From: Nocardia araoensis NBRC 100135
GTDB lineage: Bacteria > Actinomycetota > Actinomycetes > Mycobacteriales > Mycobacteriaceae
DNA: 43,621 nt
Reading direction: 5' to 3'
Assembly: GCF_000308435.1 (NCBI RefSeq)
Contig: NZ_BAFR01000084.1
Coordinates: 1 to 43,621 of the forward strand
Shown: positions 24,834 through 32,583 of the stretch, in pieces
Layout: the number at the start of each line of letters is the position of its first letter
How positions within the stretch are numbered: the stretch's first letter is position 1
Notes under the pieces: model-generated
What the model saw: only the letters and a program-made list of their open reading frames with translations
Databases searched by the model: none
Told to the model about the DNA's origin: nothing
Made by a program: the position numbers and the translations under genes

Positions 24834-26036
24834 TCAGTCGCGCAGCGCGCCGTGCAACCGGGCGGTCGCGAGCGCGCGGCGACCGTCGCCCGGGGGAAGC
24901 AAGCGCAGCGCGTGTTCGTGGATCTCGATGTCGTACGGTGCGCGCTCGCCGTAACGCAGCGCGTGCTCGGCGTTTCCGCTGGACAGCACCGCGGTGCGCA
25001 CCCCGACTTCCAGATACTCGCGCCACTGCACGATGCCCGGCGTGTCCGAGTCCGGCAGCAAGGGGCCGCGATACAGCTCCACCGCCGTGGCGGTGTCGCC
25101 CGCTTCGAGCGCCGCGAGCACGTCCACGGCGTCACACGACAGCGGGCTGACCAGCTGATAGACCCGGCTGGTGATGTCGCCGCCGGTGGCGCGCCGCAGG
25201 TAGGACATCTCCGATTTGAGCGTGCTCGCCCCGACCGGCCGGTCGCCGTACACCGCGAAGTGCAGGCGTTCGTGGGTGAAGCCCTCGGGCTCGAGCGCCA
25301 GCAGCGTCAGTATCTCCAGGTGCCTCGGGCGGAGCCGTACGGGCGCGCCGTCCCGGATCAGGCGGGCGGCGCCGAGGCAGGTCAGCCGGACCCCGGGCGC
25401 GGCCATCCGGTGGTGCAGCTTGGTCTCGATGGCGGTGACCAGGGTACGGGCGGTGGACAAGGCCAGCGGGTGGGCGCGGTCCCAGGTGGTGGACAGGTCG
25501 AGCACGCCGAGCTGGCGACCGTCCGCGGCGCGGATGGGCGCGCAGTAACAGACCCAGCCGTGCAGGGCGGCGACCAAGTGCTCGGCGGAGAACACGGTGT
25601 GCGGCCGTTCGGTGCGCAGCGCCAGCGACAGCGCGTTCGTGCCCATGTGCGCCTCGTCCCAGCGCCCGCCCGGCGCGAAGTTCACCTGTTCGGCGCGGCG
25701 GCGCATCACCGGACCGCCGCGCGACCACAGGATGGTCCCGGTCTCGTCGGTGATCGCCGCGACGTAGCCCGCGCCCTCGGTGATGTCGCGCAACTGCTCG
25801 GTCAGCTCGGAGACCGGTGTGCGCAAAGGGGATTCGGCCCAGCGGGCGGTGACGTCGGCCTCGGCGAGTGGTGCGTGTTCGCACGCCGGATCGACGGTGC
25901 GCAGCGACCGCAGCCACGATTGCGCCACTTCGCTGCGCAGCGCGGAATCGCCCTGCGGTGTCCCGGCGGGTATCCATCGGGACCACTCTTGTTCCAGTGC
26001 AGCGCGTTGCTGCGAGAGGGAACTGCGCTGTGCCAT
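24834..26036 (-). CDS. GAF-domain regulator with winged-helix/BTAD-like output, controller of the ALDH operon
   Basis: A 400-aa regulator. Residues 30-210 resemble the N-terminal sensor of AcoR-type activators: [17 protein letters not shown], then [11 protein letters not shown], then [16 protein letters not shown] (GAF). AcoR proteins then have a sigma-54 AAA+ core; here none exists. Instead residues 215-295 look like an OmpR/SARP-style winged helix ([20 protein letters not shown] and [18 protein letters not shown]). Residues 300-400 look like a helical bacterial-transcriptional-activator (BTAD/TPR-like) region. The start ATG at 26036 is favoured because upstream sequence (to 26261) is low-quality. 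It lies directly upstream of the aldehyde dehydrogenase on the same strand. Effector and DNA site are unknown. Confidence 0.85.
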   Translation of the reverse strand: MAQRSSLSQQRAALEQEWSRWIPAGTPQGDSALRSEVAQSWLRSLRTVDPACEHAPLAEADVTARWAESPLRTPVSELTEQLRDITEGAGYVAAITDETGTILWSRGGPVMRRRAEQVNFAPGGRWDEAHMGTNALSLALRTERPHTVFSAEHLVAALHGWVCYCAPIRAADGRQLGVLDLSTTWDRAHPLALSTARTLVTAIETKLHHRMAAPGVRLTCLGAARLIRDGAPVRLRPRHLEILTLLALEPEGFTHERLHFAVYGDRPVGASTLKSEMSYLRRATGGDITSRVYQLVSPLSCDAVDVLAALEAGDTATAVELYRGPLLPDSDTPGIVQWREYLEVGVRTAVLSSGNAEHALRYGERAPYDIEIHEHALRLLPPGDGRRALATARLHGALRD

Positions 26037-26275
26037 CTCGCGGATCCTGTGTCTTCGCTCCGATCGTCTCCGTGCCCTCCCATCATGCCCCAGCGCAGGG
26101 CCGGGCATCCCGTTTCGGCCGCACGGTCCACCGGGCTGGACGACGGCTGCCGACGGTCGGATCGCCGCGTTCGGCTCGGCTGGCGGTGAACGAGCGCGCG
26201 CCCAGGGAATCCCGGCGGCCCGACCGGCGATCGGTGTGCGGCCGTTTCGCGGCGGCCGCACACCGAACCGGCCGA

Positions 26276-26830
26276 TTACGGCGTGGAGAAACCGATCAGC
26301 GCACCGATGCCCGCACCGATCGGGATGGTGACCAGCGCGCCGACCCCGCCGAGGAAGAAGCCGATCACGGCGCCGATCCCCGCGCCGATGAGAGCGCCGA
26401 TCCCGGCGTTGTACTGCTTGCGGGCGAGCGTCTCGTCCTCGCCGACGAACTGGTTGAGACGCTCGTTGGTGGCCGGCGAGCCCACCGGCGTCACCGTGAG
26501 GGTGCGGCCGGCGTCGGTGATCGCCGGGGCCAGCCCGTGGGCCGCGCCGGAAGCCTGGAACGCCAGGGGCAAGGTCGCGACGACCTGTCCTGTTTCGCTC
26601 CGCAGCTCGACCGCCCTGGCGTCGGCCGTCAACGCGAAGGTGCCCGCGTCGAGGGTGGTGACCACCCCCGTTCCGTCGGCGCCGGGAGCCGAGGTGAAAC
26701 CGATGCCCTGCTCGACACCGTGCACGCTGACCTGTGCAGGCGCCGCGGGCTGGGCGTGCGCGACGCCCGTCGCTATTCCGGTGGCCCCGACCGCGAGTAG
26801 GGCGGTTGCGGCGAATCTATTGACTCTCAT
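26276..26830 (-). CDS. Secreted protein with C-terminal glycine-zipper region
   Basis: A 184-aa exported protein. A clear Sec signal ends AHA-QPAAPAQ (about residue 26). The middle is beta-rich (VVTTLDAGTFALTADARAVE). The C-terminus is a hydrophobic glycine zipper (GIGALIGAGIGAVIGFFLGG and GIGALIGF), which could insert into or oligomerise on a membrane. This arrangement is common in Nocardia secreted proteins sometimes labelled DUF8020; that label is from memory. ATG at 26830 follows GTGGGGAAAT. It is followed by 239 bp to the GAF regulator gene. The role is unknown; cell-envelope or outer mycomembrane location is inferred. Confidence 0.8.
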   Translation of the reverse strand: MRVNRFAATALLAVGATGIATGVAHAQPAAPAQVSVHGVEQGIGFTSAPGADGTGVVTTLDAGTFALTADARAVELRSETGQVVATLPLAFQASGAAHGLAPAITDAGRTLTVTPVGSPATNERLNQFVGEDETLARKQYNAGIGALIGAGIGAVIGFFLGGVGALVTIPIGAGIGALIGFSTP

Positions 26831-27236
26831 CGTATTTCCCCACTTAGTCGTGTCGGCCACGAGTGCCGACGAATCCCCAAGATGCCGGTTCTCGGCCCCA
26901 CCCATTCTGGCCGTAGCGGTATCCCGAAGCAATCGTTCTGCGAATTCCACGGAAAAATCCGTGCTGGGCTCGCGGCGGATACGCGCACGAATTATATGGG
27001 GAACGCGGTGTTTTGGATGATGCGAGTCGGCTGATTGCCACACAGATGCTATTGCTTTGCAGCGGTGCGAGATTCGATTCGAACATCGGAATATTCCCGC
27101 GAAAAGACAGTAGCAGAAACCGATTCGGTCGACAGTGGCACCCGGAGCGCTGCCAGGATGCTGGGTCGGTCATGCAACTGCACTCAGCCACCGCTTCCGG
27201 ATGGATAGGCGTGGCCCCGACCGGGCCGCCGTCGTG

Positions 27237-27267
27237 GAGTATGCCGTGTGGTGGAGAGTATGCCGTG
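27237..27267. repeat. 12-bp direct repeat
   Basis: GAGTATGCCGTG occurs at 27237-27248 and 27256-27267, a 19-bp offset, in the intergenic region between the two small secreted-protein genes. Either a short local duplication or a tandem protein-binding site. Confidence 0.45.
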
Positions 27268-27311
27268 CCGAGATCGCCGCCGGAATCGGCGGATCGTCTC
27301 GAACGCGGTGG

Positions 27312-27373
27312 CAGGTGATTCCGGGTCACGCGCGCACGATGTCGCGACGAGGGCGCGGAGCCGGAATCACCTG
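27312..27373 (-). terminator. Long hairpin (13-bp stem) after the Gly/Trp-rich protein gene
   Basis: CAGGTGATTCCGG (27312-27324) is the exact inverse complement of CCGGAATCACCTG (27361-27373), separated by 36 nt that contain the palindrome GTCGCGAC. It starts 25 nt past the stop codon at 27399 on the minus strand. It could be a 3'-end structure or terminator; there is no T-run, and the large loop makes an operator or RNA-binding role possible. Confidence 0.5.
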
Positions 27374-27398
27374 GCCGACTGCGTGGGAGTGTTCCCGC

Positions 27399-27740
27399 TC
27401 AGAACGCGCTGCCGGAGCCGGGCAGCAGCCAGGCGATGCCGGGCCAGACGCCGAACGGGCTGCCCCAGTAGCCGAACGGGCTACCCCAGTATCCGTAGCC
27501 GCCCCACCCGCCGTAACCACCCCAACCGCCGTAGCCGCCGCGGCCCCACCCGCCGTGGCGGTGCCAGCCGCCGTGGATCTCCTCGGCCTGACTCGTCTGC
27601 GCCACGGTCGGCTGCGCCACGGCAGGTGCGGCGACCGCGGGCGCGGCGACCGCGGCGACCGGGGTCAGCGCGAGCGCGGCGACCATCGCCACCCGGACAA
27701 CCGCTTGCCGGACGCGTCCGGTCTCGACGTCGTGAATCAT
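27399..27740 (-). CDS. Small secreted Gly/Trp/Tyr-rich protein
   Basis: A 113-aa protein. After a basic start, a hydrophobic segment (about residues 16-34) ends in Ala-rich AAPAVA, giving a Sec signal. The mature part is low complexity: GGWHRHGGWGRGGYGGWGGY, then two tandem copies of YWGSPFG and a hydrophobic tail. Two His near the start of this region could bind metal. ATG at 27740 has GAGGAAGC upstream. I do not recognise a family; Gly/Trp/Tyr repeats suggest a surface or cell-wall-associated, possibly self-assembling, protein. It lies upstream of, and on the same strand as, the glycine-zipper protein gene. Confidence is good that it is expressed, because signal and ribosome site coincide. 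Confidence 0.7.
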   Translation of the reverse strand: MIHDVETGRVRQAVVRVAMVAALALTPVAAVAAPAVAAPAVAQPTVAQTSQAEEIHGGWHRHGGWGRGGYGGWGGYGGWGGYGYWGSPFGYWGSPFGVWPGIAWLLPGSGSAF

Positions 27741-27953
27741 CGGTGCTTCCTCACTTCGGTATGTCTTCCTCCGGTCGGTGACCGATTCGAAAGGTCATCG
27801 ACCCAATCTCACCATCATGCATCGTACCGTTGAATAACGGCACACTCAATGTGGTTCGATCGTGCGAATACTCGCGGCACGCATGTCCACGCTCGTACCG
27901 CGCGCTCACGCTGGGTACCGTCGGGGCAGCGGACACTCGAGAGGAGTCGACTG

Positions 27954-28466
27954 ATGGCGACCAGTGCCGACGTGCTGACCGACGCGTACGAGCGGATCCG
28001 GGAGGTGGTGCACGAAGCGGTGGACGGACTGGGGGAGGACATCCTCGCCCAGCGGATCGATGCGGGCGCCAACTCGATCGCGTGGCTGATCTGGCACCTG
28101 ACCCGCGTGCAGGACGACCACATCGCCGATGTGGCAGGCCTCGAGCAGGTGTGGAGCGCCAAGGGCTGGTACGACCGCTTCGGTCTGCCCATCGACAAGG
28201 GCGCGACCGGCTACGGTGACCAGCCCGCCGACGTGGCGGTCGTCCGAGCGCCTGCCGAGTTGCTCACCGGGTACTACGACGCGGTGCACGAACAGACGCT
28301 GCGCTTCCTCCGGACGCTCGCGGACGGCGATCTGGACCGCGTCGTCGACATCCGATGGGATCCGCCGGTGACGCTGGGTGTGCGGCTGGTCAGCGTGATC
28401 TCCGACGATTTGCAGCACGCGGGCCAAGCGGCGTTTCTGCGCGGCGTGCTGGAACGGACGACCTGA
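27954..28466 (+). CDS. DinB-like/DUF664 four-helix protein
   Basis: A 170-aa soluble protein. IAWLIWHLTRVQDDHIADVA carries the first conserved histidine of the DinB/YfiT metal site, and ISDDLQHAGQAAFLRGVLE carries a second. This fold includes mycothiol- and bacillithiol-dependent S-transferases, and DUF664 members are abundant in mycothiol producers. Its reaction is not predictable, but thiol transfer with mycothiol is a reasonable guess. ATG at 27954 follows GAGAGGAG. The 213 bp upstream hold no gene. It is followed after 69 bp by the metallophosphoesterase on the same strand. Confidence 0.85.
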   Translation: MATSADVLTDAYERIREVVHEAVDGLGEDILAQRIDAGANSIAWLIWHLTRVQDDHIADVAGLEQVWSAKGWYDRFGLPIDKGATGYGDQPADVAVVRAPAELLTGYYDAVHEQTLRFLRTLADGDLDRVVDIRWDPPVTLGVRLVSVISDDLQHAGQAAFLRGVLERTT

Positions 28467-28535
28467 CCGGCACCGGGAAGTCGGCGGCCCGCGCACGGCC
28501 CGCGCCGTGCCGTAAGTTGATGCGCCACAAGCCGA

Positions 28536-29981
28536 ATGTTCACAGAGAGTGCCGCCGTGGTCGTGAAGAGTGTTCTGGTCGGTGCCGCCGTGCTCCTTGT
28601 CGTGGGAGTCGTCGTGCTCACGGTGGTCGGCGCCCACTGGTACGTATGGCGGCGCCTCGTGCGGGACACGACCACGGCGGAGTCCCGCGCGCGGCGCGTC
28701 GGCACCGCCCTCCTGCTGGCGGGCCCGTTGCTGCTGTTGGGCACGGCGGTGGCGGAATTGGCGTCCGCTCCGTTCGCGATGATCCGGATCGTCGCCTGGC
28801 CCGGCTATCTGTGGGGCGCGTTGTTCGTGTACCTGCTGCTGGCGCTGGCGGTCGGCGAGCCGATTCGTGCCCTGGCGCTGCGCTGGTTCGATCGGGGCCG
28901 GGCGGAAGGGGAACCGAAGACTCCCGCGGAAACCGGACCCGCGCCGAAGTCGGCGGCGGGGACTGGGTCCGCGCCGGAATCGCCGGCGGGGACGGGATCT
29001 TCGCCGGTACCCCTGGCAGGAGTTGGTCCAGGACCGGACTTTTCGGCGGAAACCGGGTCGGGGCCGAAGTCGTCGGTGGGCGCTGGCCCGGAGTTGCTCG
29101 GTGCAGCCGAATCCGCGCCGGAATCCCAGGCAGGAACCGTGTCCCCGCCGCCTCGGGTCCCGCGCCGCGTCTTCGTCGCGCGGATGGTGAGCGGCGCCGC
29201 CGTCGTCGCCGCGGCGACCACCGTCGGCATCGGCGCCCACGGCGTGCTCGACGGACCCGGTGTCAAGCGCATCGCCGTGCCGCTGGCGAAATTGCCGCGC
29301 CGAGCGGACGGTTTCCGCATCGCGGTGGTCAGCGACGTGCATCTGGGCCCGATCCTGGGCCGCGGCTTCGCCGAACGCGTGGTGCGAACCGTCAACGACA
29401 CCGGTCCCGACCTCATCGCGGTCGTCGGTGACCTGGTGGACGGCAGCGTCGAACACCTCCGCTCCGCCGTCGAACCGCTGGCCGGGCTGCGTGCCCGCCA
29501 CGGCGCGTTCTTCGTGACCGGGAACCACGAGTACTTCTCCGGCGCCGAGCAGTGGGTGCGGCATGTCCAGGAACTCGGCATGCACCTGCTCGCGAACGCC
29601 CGCGTCGAGCTGCCCGGATTCGACCTGGCCGGCGTGAACGACGTGCAGGGCGAGCGAACCGGACAGGGCCCGGACTTCGGCAAGGCGCTCGGCGACCGCG
29701 ACCGCACGCGCACCGCCGTACTGCTGGCGCACCAGCCCGTGCTGATCGAGGACGCGGTGGCGCACGGCGTCGATCTACAGCTGTCCGGCCACACCCACGG
29801 CGGCCAGCTCTGGCCCGGCAATTACCTTGCGGCACTGGCCAATCCGACCGTCGCCGGGTTGGAGCGGTACGGCGACACCCAGCTGTACGTCTCCAGGGGA
29901 GCCGGGGCATGGGGTCCGCCGGTGCGGGTCGGCGCCCCGTCGGACATCACCGTGGTGGAACTCGTGTCGCTGCAGGCCTGA
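28536..29981 (+). CDS. Membrane-bound calcineurin-like metallophosphoesterase
   Basis: A 481-aa protein. The N-terminal part has about three hydrophobic helices (residues 8-33, 56-72, 86-106), followed by a low-complexity linker (127-204) made of decapeptide repeats, and another hydrophobic stretch (about 212-232). The C-terminal catalytic domain shows all five metal-site blocks: SDVHLG, GDLVDGS, GNHEYF, LLAHQP and GHTHGGQLWPG. This is the YkuE/YaeI-type family, which hydrolyses phosphodiesters such as UDP-diacylglucosamine-like lipids or other phosphoesters. The start is uncertain: ATG 28536 has no strong site, and GTG 28557 lies 8 nt after AGAGAG. It converges on the TerD-AIM24 gene with 15 bp between stops. 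Confidence 0.9.
   Translation: MFTESAAVVVKSVLVGAAVLLVVGVVVLTVVGAHWYVWRRLVRDTTTAESRARRVGTALLLAGPLLLLGTAVAELASAPFAMIRIVAWPGYLWGALFVYLLLALAVGEPIRALALRWFDRGRAEGEPKTPAETGPAPKSAAGTGSAPESPAGTGSSPVPLAGVGPGPDFSAETGSGPKSSVGAGPELLGAAESAPESQAGTVSPPPRVPRRVFVARMVSGAAVVAAATTVGIGAHGVLDGPGVKRIAVPLAKLPRRADGFRIAVVSDVHLGPILGRGFAERVVRTVNDTGPDLIAVVGDLVDGSVEHLRSAVEPLAGLRARHGAFFVTGNHEYFSGAEQWVRHVQELGMHLLANARVELPGFDLAGVNDVQGERTGQGPDFGKALGDRDRTRTAVLLAHQPVLIEDAVAHGVDLQLSGHTHGGQLWPGNYLAALANPTVAGLERYGDTQLYVSRGAGAWGPPVRVGAPSDITVVELVSLQA
28914..29147 (+). repeat. 30-bp-periodic repeats encoding a decapeptide linker
   Basis: Eight imperfect units translate as PKTPAETGPA, PKSAAGTGSA, PESPAGTGSS, PVPLAGVGPG, PDFSAETGSG, PKSSVGAGPE, a shortened LLGAAESA and PESQAGTVSP. 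Seven have exactly 30 bp. They lie wholly within the metallophosphoesterase gene and keep its frame, so copy-number change would alter linker length without breaking the enzyme. Confidence 0.8.
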
Positions 29982-29996
29982 CCGCGTGGCCCGCCG

Positions 29997-31418
29997 TCAG
30001 CCGAACAAACCGCCCAGCACACCGCCGCTCTGGCCGGCTTCCTGCCCGCCGCCGGTGCCTCCGACGAAACCGCCCGGCGGCAGCTCCGACGGCTGCACGA
30101 TGACGAAGCCGCGTCCGGAGAACGACAACGTCATCCCCTCGCCGGTGCTGCGGCCCATCAGCCTGCCCAGCCCGAACGAATCATTGCGTTTGATGCCCGT
30201 CTGCAGGCTCGACGACCAGGCCACCGCCGCCTGCGGATCGGCGTAGGTCGGCTGGTCGACGTTGAGCACCACGGGCGTGCCGTGCGTGGTGATGGCGATG
30301 CGGCCACGGCCGGTGAAGACACAGTTGAACAACCCGGCGTTGCTGGCGAACCCGGCGGCGCCCTGCACCATCCGGATGTCGTAACGCAGGCCGGAATCGA
30401 AGGCGAGCACGTTCGCGCCGTTGATGGTGAGGCCGTCGGTGCCGTCCAGGTCGATGGTGTGCACGTCGGCGGCGCCGTTGGCGACGAACAGGTCGCCACG
30501 CCCGGACACCTTCATCAGCGGCACGCCCTCACCGGTCAGCCGCTGCTGGATCGCCCGGCCGATCCCGCCCGCGCCGAGCGCGTGGAACTGCAGATCACCC
30601 TGGTAGGCGACCATTGATCCGGCGCGAGCCATGACCTCGCCGTTGACGGCCACCTTGATCATCTTGCCGCCCTGCTTCTGGATGCCCGCGCCGGTGACTT
30701 CGGCGTGGCTGGGGGCGAACAGTTCGCTCTGCATCGGCAGCGCTCCTTGCTGAGGTGAGGGCATCGGTGGTGGCGGCACCGCGGCGGCGGGTGCGGAATA
30801 GGACGGTTGCGGTGGATAGGCGGGCGGGGGCGGCGGCTGGTACGCCGGAGCCGGAGCAGGTTGGTACGCAGGGGGCGGCGCGGGTCGATATGCCGGTGGG
30901 GGAGTGGGCGCCGGGGCCGGCTCGTCATCGATGTTCACGCCGAAAGCCGTTGCGATACCGGCCAAGCCGTTGTCGTACCCTTGGCCGACCGCGCGCACTT
31001 TCCACCCGCCGCCGCGGCGATAGATCTCCACGCACACCACGGCGGTCTCGGTGCTCAACCCCGTCATCGGAAAGGCGAGCGTGCCCGACGAACCCGCGAT
31101 GGTGGCGCGCAGCGAGCCCGCGGCGGCGAACGTGGGGGGACCGCTGCCGTCCAGGCTCGCGGTGACCACGACGCGGTCCACGTCACCTGGCAGCGCGCCG
31201 GTCTGGATGTCCACCACATCGCCCGCGCCTCGGCCGTGCCGGTAGGTGACGCCAGGGGCGACCGGTTGATTGAAGAACACGAAATCGGCGTCGGAGCGCA
31301 CACGCCCCGCCGAGTTCAGCAACAGCGCCGATACGTCGACGGGAGCCGAGCAGGTGACGGTCACCGTCAGCCGGTCGCCGGGCGCGGGGCGGTTCTCACC
31401 GCGGGCGAGGTCGGTCAC
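29997..31418 (-). CDS. TerD-domain protein fused to an AIM24-domain
   Basis: A 473-aa protein of three parts. Residues 1-165 are a TerD (tellurium/stress) domain: VDVSALLLNSAGRVRSDADF, VFFNQP and VVCVEIYRRGGGWKVRAVGQ GYDNGLAG. Residues 166-225 are a Pro/Ala/Tyr-rich linker with repeated PPPAYxPAP units. Residues 228-455 match the AIM24 family (beta-sandwich like TRAP): MVAYQGDLQFHALG, LFVANGAADVHTIDLDG and a long Gly tail. TerD domains bind Ca2+ and act in stress or phage-defence-linked systems; the AIM24 role in bacteria is unknown. GTG at 31418 is chosen because it gives MTDLARGENR, matching TerD N-termini; the frame reaches 31526. No other ter genes are nearby. Confidence 0.85.
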   Translation of the reverse strand: MTDLARGENRPAPGDRLTVTVTCSAPVDVSALLLNSAGRVRSDADFVFFNQPVAPGVTYRHGRGAGDVVDIQTGALPGDVDRVVVTASLDGSGPPTFAAAGSLRATIAGSSGTLAFPMTGLSTETAVVCVEIYRRGGGWKVRAVGQGYDNGLAGIATAFGVNIDDEPAPAPTPPPAYRPAPPPAYQPAPAPAYQPPPPPAYPPQPSYSAPAAAVPPPPMPSPQQGALPMQSELFAPSHAEVTGAGIQKQGGKMIKVAVNGEVMARAGSMVAYQGDLQFHALGAGGIGRAIQQRLTGEGVPLMKVSGRGDLFVANGAADVHTIDLDGTDGLTINGANVLAFDSGLRYDIRMVQGAAGFASNAGLFNCVFTGRGRIAITTHGTPVVLNVDQPTYADPQAAVAWSSSLQTGIKRNDSFGLGRLMGRSTGEGMTLSFSGRGFVIVQPSELPPGGFVGGTGGGQEAGQSGGVLGGLFG

Positions 31419-31612
31419 GGCAGGCCGTCCGATCCGCGGCGGCGTCCTCGGGTTGACATGCGATTCACGGGCTCCAGTGTGTCGTGCGCCCGCAACCAGC
31501 GCCACACACGTACCCGAACCGGGCATCTACCAGGTGTTTTCGTCGTCACGCAGGCTGCGACGGCCCCCGCGACCCGAAAGAGCCCGGCCGGGTCCGCCGG
31601 GCTCTCGCGGGG

Positions 31613-31909
31613 TCAGAGGACTTCGGCGTACATGGTGCCGTCGAGGATGCCGAATTCGACCTGTCCCGGGAACAGGGGCAGTGCGCCGGTGGCGTGCTTG
31701 CTGTGGTTGAGCGCGATCGTCTCGGTGGCCCACCGGTGCAACGGTTCGGGTAGCCGCAGAACCCGGTGGTCGGTGCAGCGAACGTAGGGATAGGTGATCT
31801 CGCCCGGCCGGGCGAGCGGGTTGTGGATGTCGAGCGAGGCGATGTCCAGGACCAGGCCGGTCTGCTTGGCGGAGGCGACGGTCGGTGGCTGCAGTTCGAT
31901 GTCGTCCAT
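31613..31909 (-). CDS. Hypothetical 98-aa protein
   Basis: A 98-aa soluble reading frame with good GC codon pattern and no signal or membrane segment. It is beta-rich and contains LDIHNPLARPGEITYPYVRC, then TDHRVLRLPEPLHRWATETI, then FPGQVEFGILDGTMYAEVL. I do not recognise the family. The shadow frames across it (for example 31527-31940) lack comparable composition. ATG at 31909 has only a weak upstream site. It stands 194 bp before the TerD-AIM24 gene on the same strand. It is probably real, function unknown. Confidence 0.6.
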   Translation of the reverse strand: MDDIELQPPTVASAKQTGLVLDIASLDIHNPLARPGEITYPYVRCTDHRVLRLPEPLHRWATETIALNHSKHATGALPLFPGQVEFGILDGTMYAEVL

Positions 31910-32318
31910 GACCGAAGACGGTAGCTCGAAGGATGCCCAAAGCGGGTGATTCCCGCTGAATGTCCTTTGGATTTCATGGGGAGTGGGGGACGGCGAGGTT
32001 CATCGAATCGGGTGAACCCCACCGCTACCACCAGCGATCGCGGCAGGCTTGGGCGTGCCGGTGCCGCGCCGGAAGTCCCGGAGCCACCGGGACGGTGACG
32101 AGCCTAAGCGACGCTGAAGATTCGCGGGTGCGTTTCCGTCGAATCGGCAGGAGTTGCCGACGGGCCCGCATCCGGTGGCGACCGGTCGGTAACCGCCGTC
32201 GGAATGTCCGGTTTCCGGCAGTGCGGCTTAGTATGCCTGCGGCGTGAAACAAGCTGTGCGCGTTGCGTATCCGGCACGGCTGCGTGCTGTTCTGTTTACT
32301 TCAGGAGGGTTGGAAGAC
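31910..32318. other. 409-bp intergenic region with nested inverted repeats
   Basis: No convincing gene. AGCGGG/CCCGCT (31941-31957, 5-nt loop) is nested inside CCAAAG/CTTTGG in the upstream region of the 98-aa gene. GTCCCGG/CCGGGAC (32075-32093) is a perfect 7-bp hairpin. TAGTAT at 32229-32234 is a possible -10 for the small acidic membrane protein; an in-frame GTG at 32244 lies 9 nt beyond it, so a longer leaderless form of that protein is conceivable. Confidence 0.5.
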
Positions 32319-32513
32319 GTGCTCTATGTAGTCATCGCGGCCATTGTCGTGGCATTGCTGGCCGTGTCGGCCGTGGCGATGGTGTGGGATCCGCGCCGTA
32401 GTGCGGAGTCGGACGAATACGACTACGAGTACGACATGAACGAGGACGACGCCTCGGCGGACGAGTACGCCCGCCAGCGCGGTGTCGAATGGCCGCGCAA
32501 GCAGAGCGTCTGA
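32319..32513 (+). CDS. Small acidic single-pass membrane protein
   Basis: A 64-aa protein. It begins at once with a TM helix (VLYVVIAAIVVALLAVSAVA), followed by a strongly acidic tail containing YDYEYDMNEDD and a basic end. GTG at 32319 is chosen because AGGAGGG lies 9 nt upstream at 32303-32309, one of the strongest sites in the window. The open frame extends to 32244, adding 25 residues. It is followed by a clear intrinsic terminator, so this is probably a single-gene unit. I do not recognise a family; small proteins of this shape often act as membrane adaptors. Confidence 0.75.
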   Translation: MLYVVIAAIVVALLAVSAVAMVWDPRRSAESDEYDYEYDMNEDDASADEYARQRGVEWPRKQSV

Positions 32514-32547
32514 TCGACGGGAACGGCCGCCCTACCGGCGGTGGCGT

Positions 32548-32579
32548 GGCGCCCAGCCGAATGTGGCTGGGCGCCTTTT
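32548..32579 (+). terminator. Rho-independent terminator after the small membrane protein gene
   Basis: GGCGCCCAGCC (32548-32558) pairs perfectly with GGCTGGGCGCC (32565-32575) around the loop GAATGT and is followed by TTTT. It is the only classical terminator with a T-run seen in the window. It ends 4 bp before the stop codon of the convergent DUF6081 gene. Confidence 0.9.
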
Positions 32580-32583
32580 CCGG

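Larger units (their letters stand above)
26831..27398. other. 568-bp intergenic region without a convincing gene
   Basis: No reading frame here has a signal, domain or good ribosome site; frames at 26844-27329 and 27013-27318 have poor codon pattern. The left half (about 26900-27120) is noticeably AT-richer than the surroundings and is probably the promoter and 5' leader of the glycine-zipper gene. The right half holds a 12-bp direct repeat, a small CCGCCG/CGGCGG hairpin at 27277-27292, and a 13-bp inverted repeat near the end of the next gene. Confidence 0.6.

Noticed and set aside
26844..27329. 161-codon minus-strand gene between the two small secreted proteins
   Set aside because: Composition and lack of ribosome site or motif do not support coding; the region looks like promoter and 3'-end DNA.
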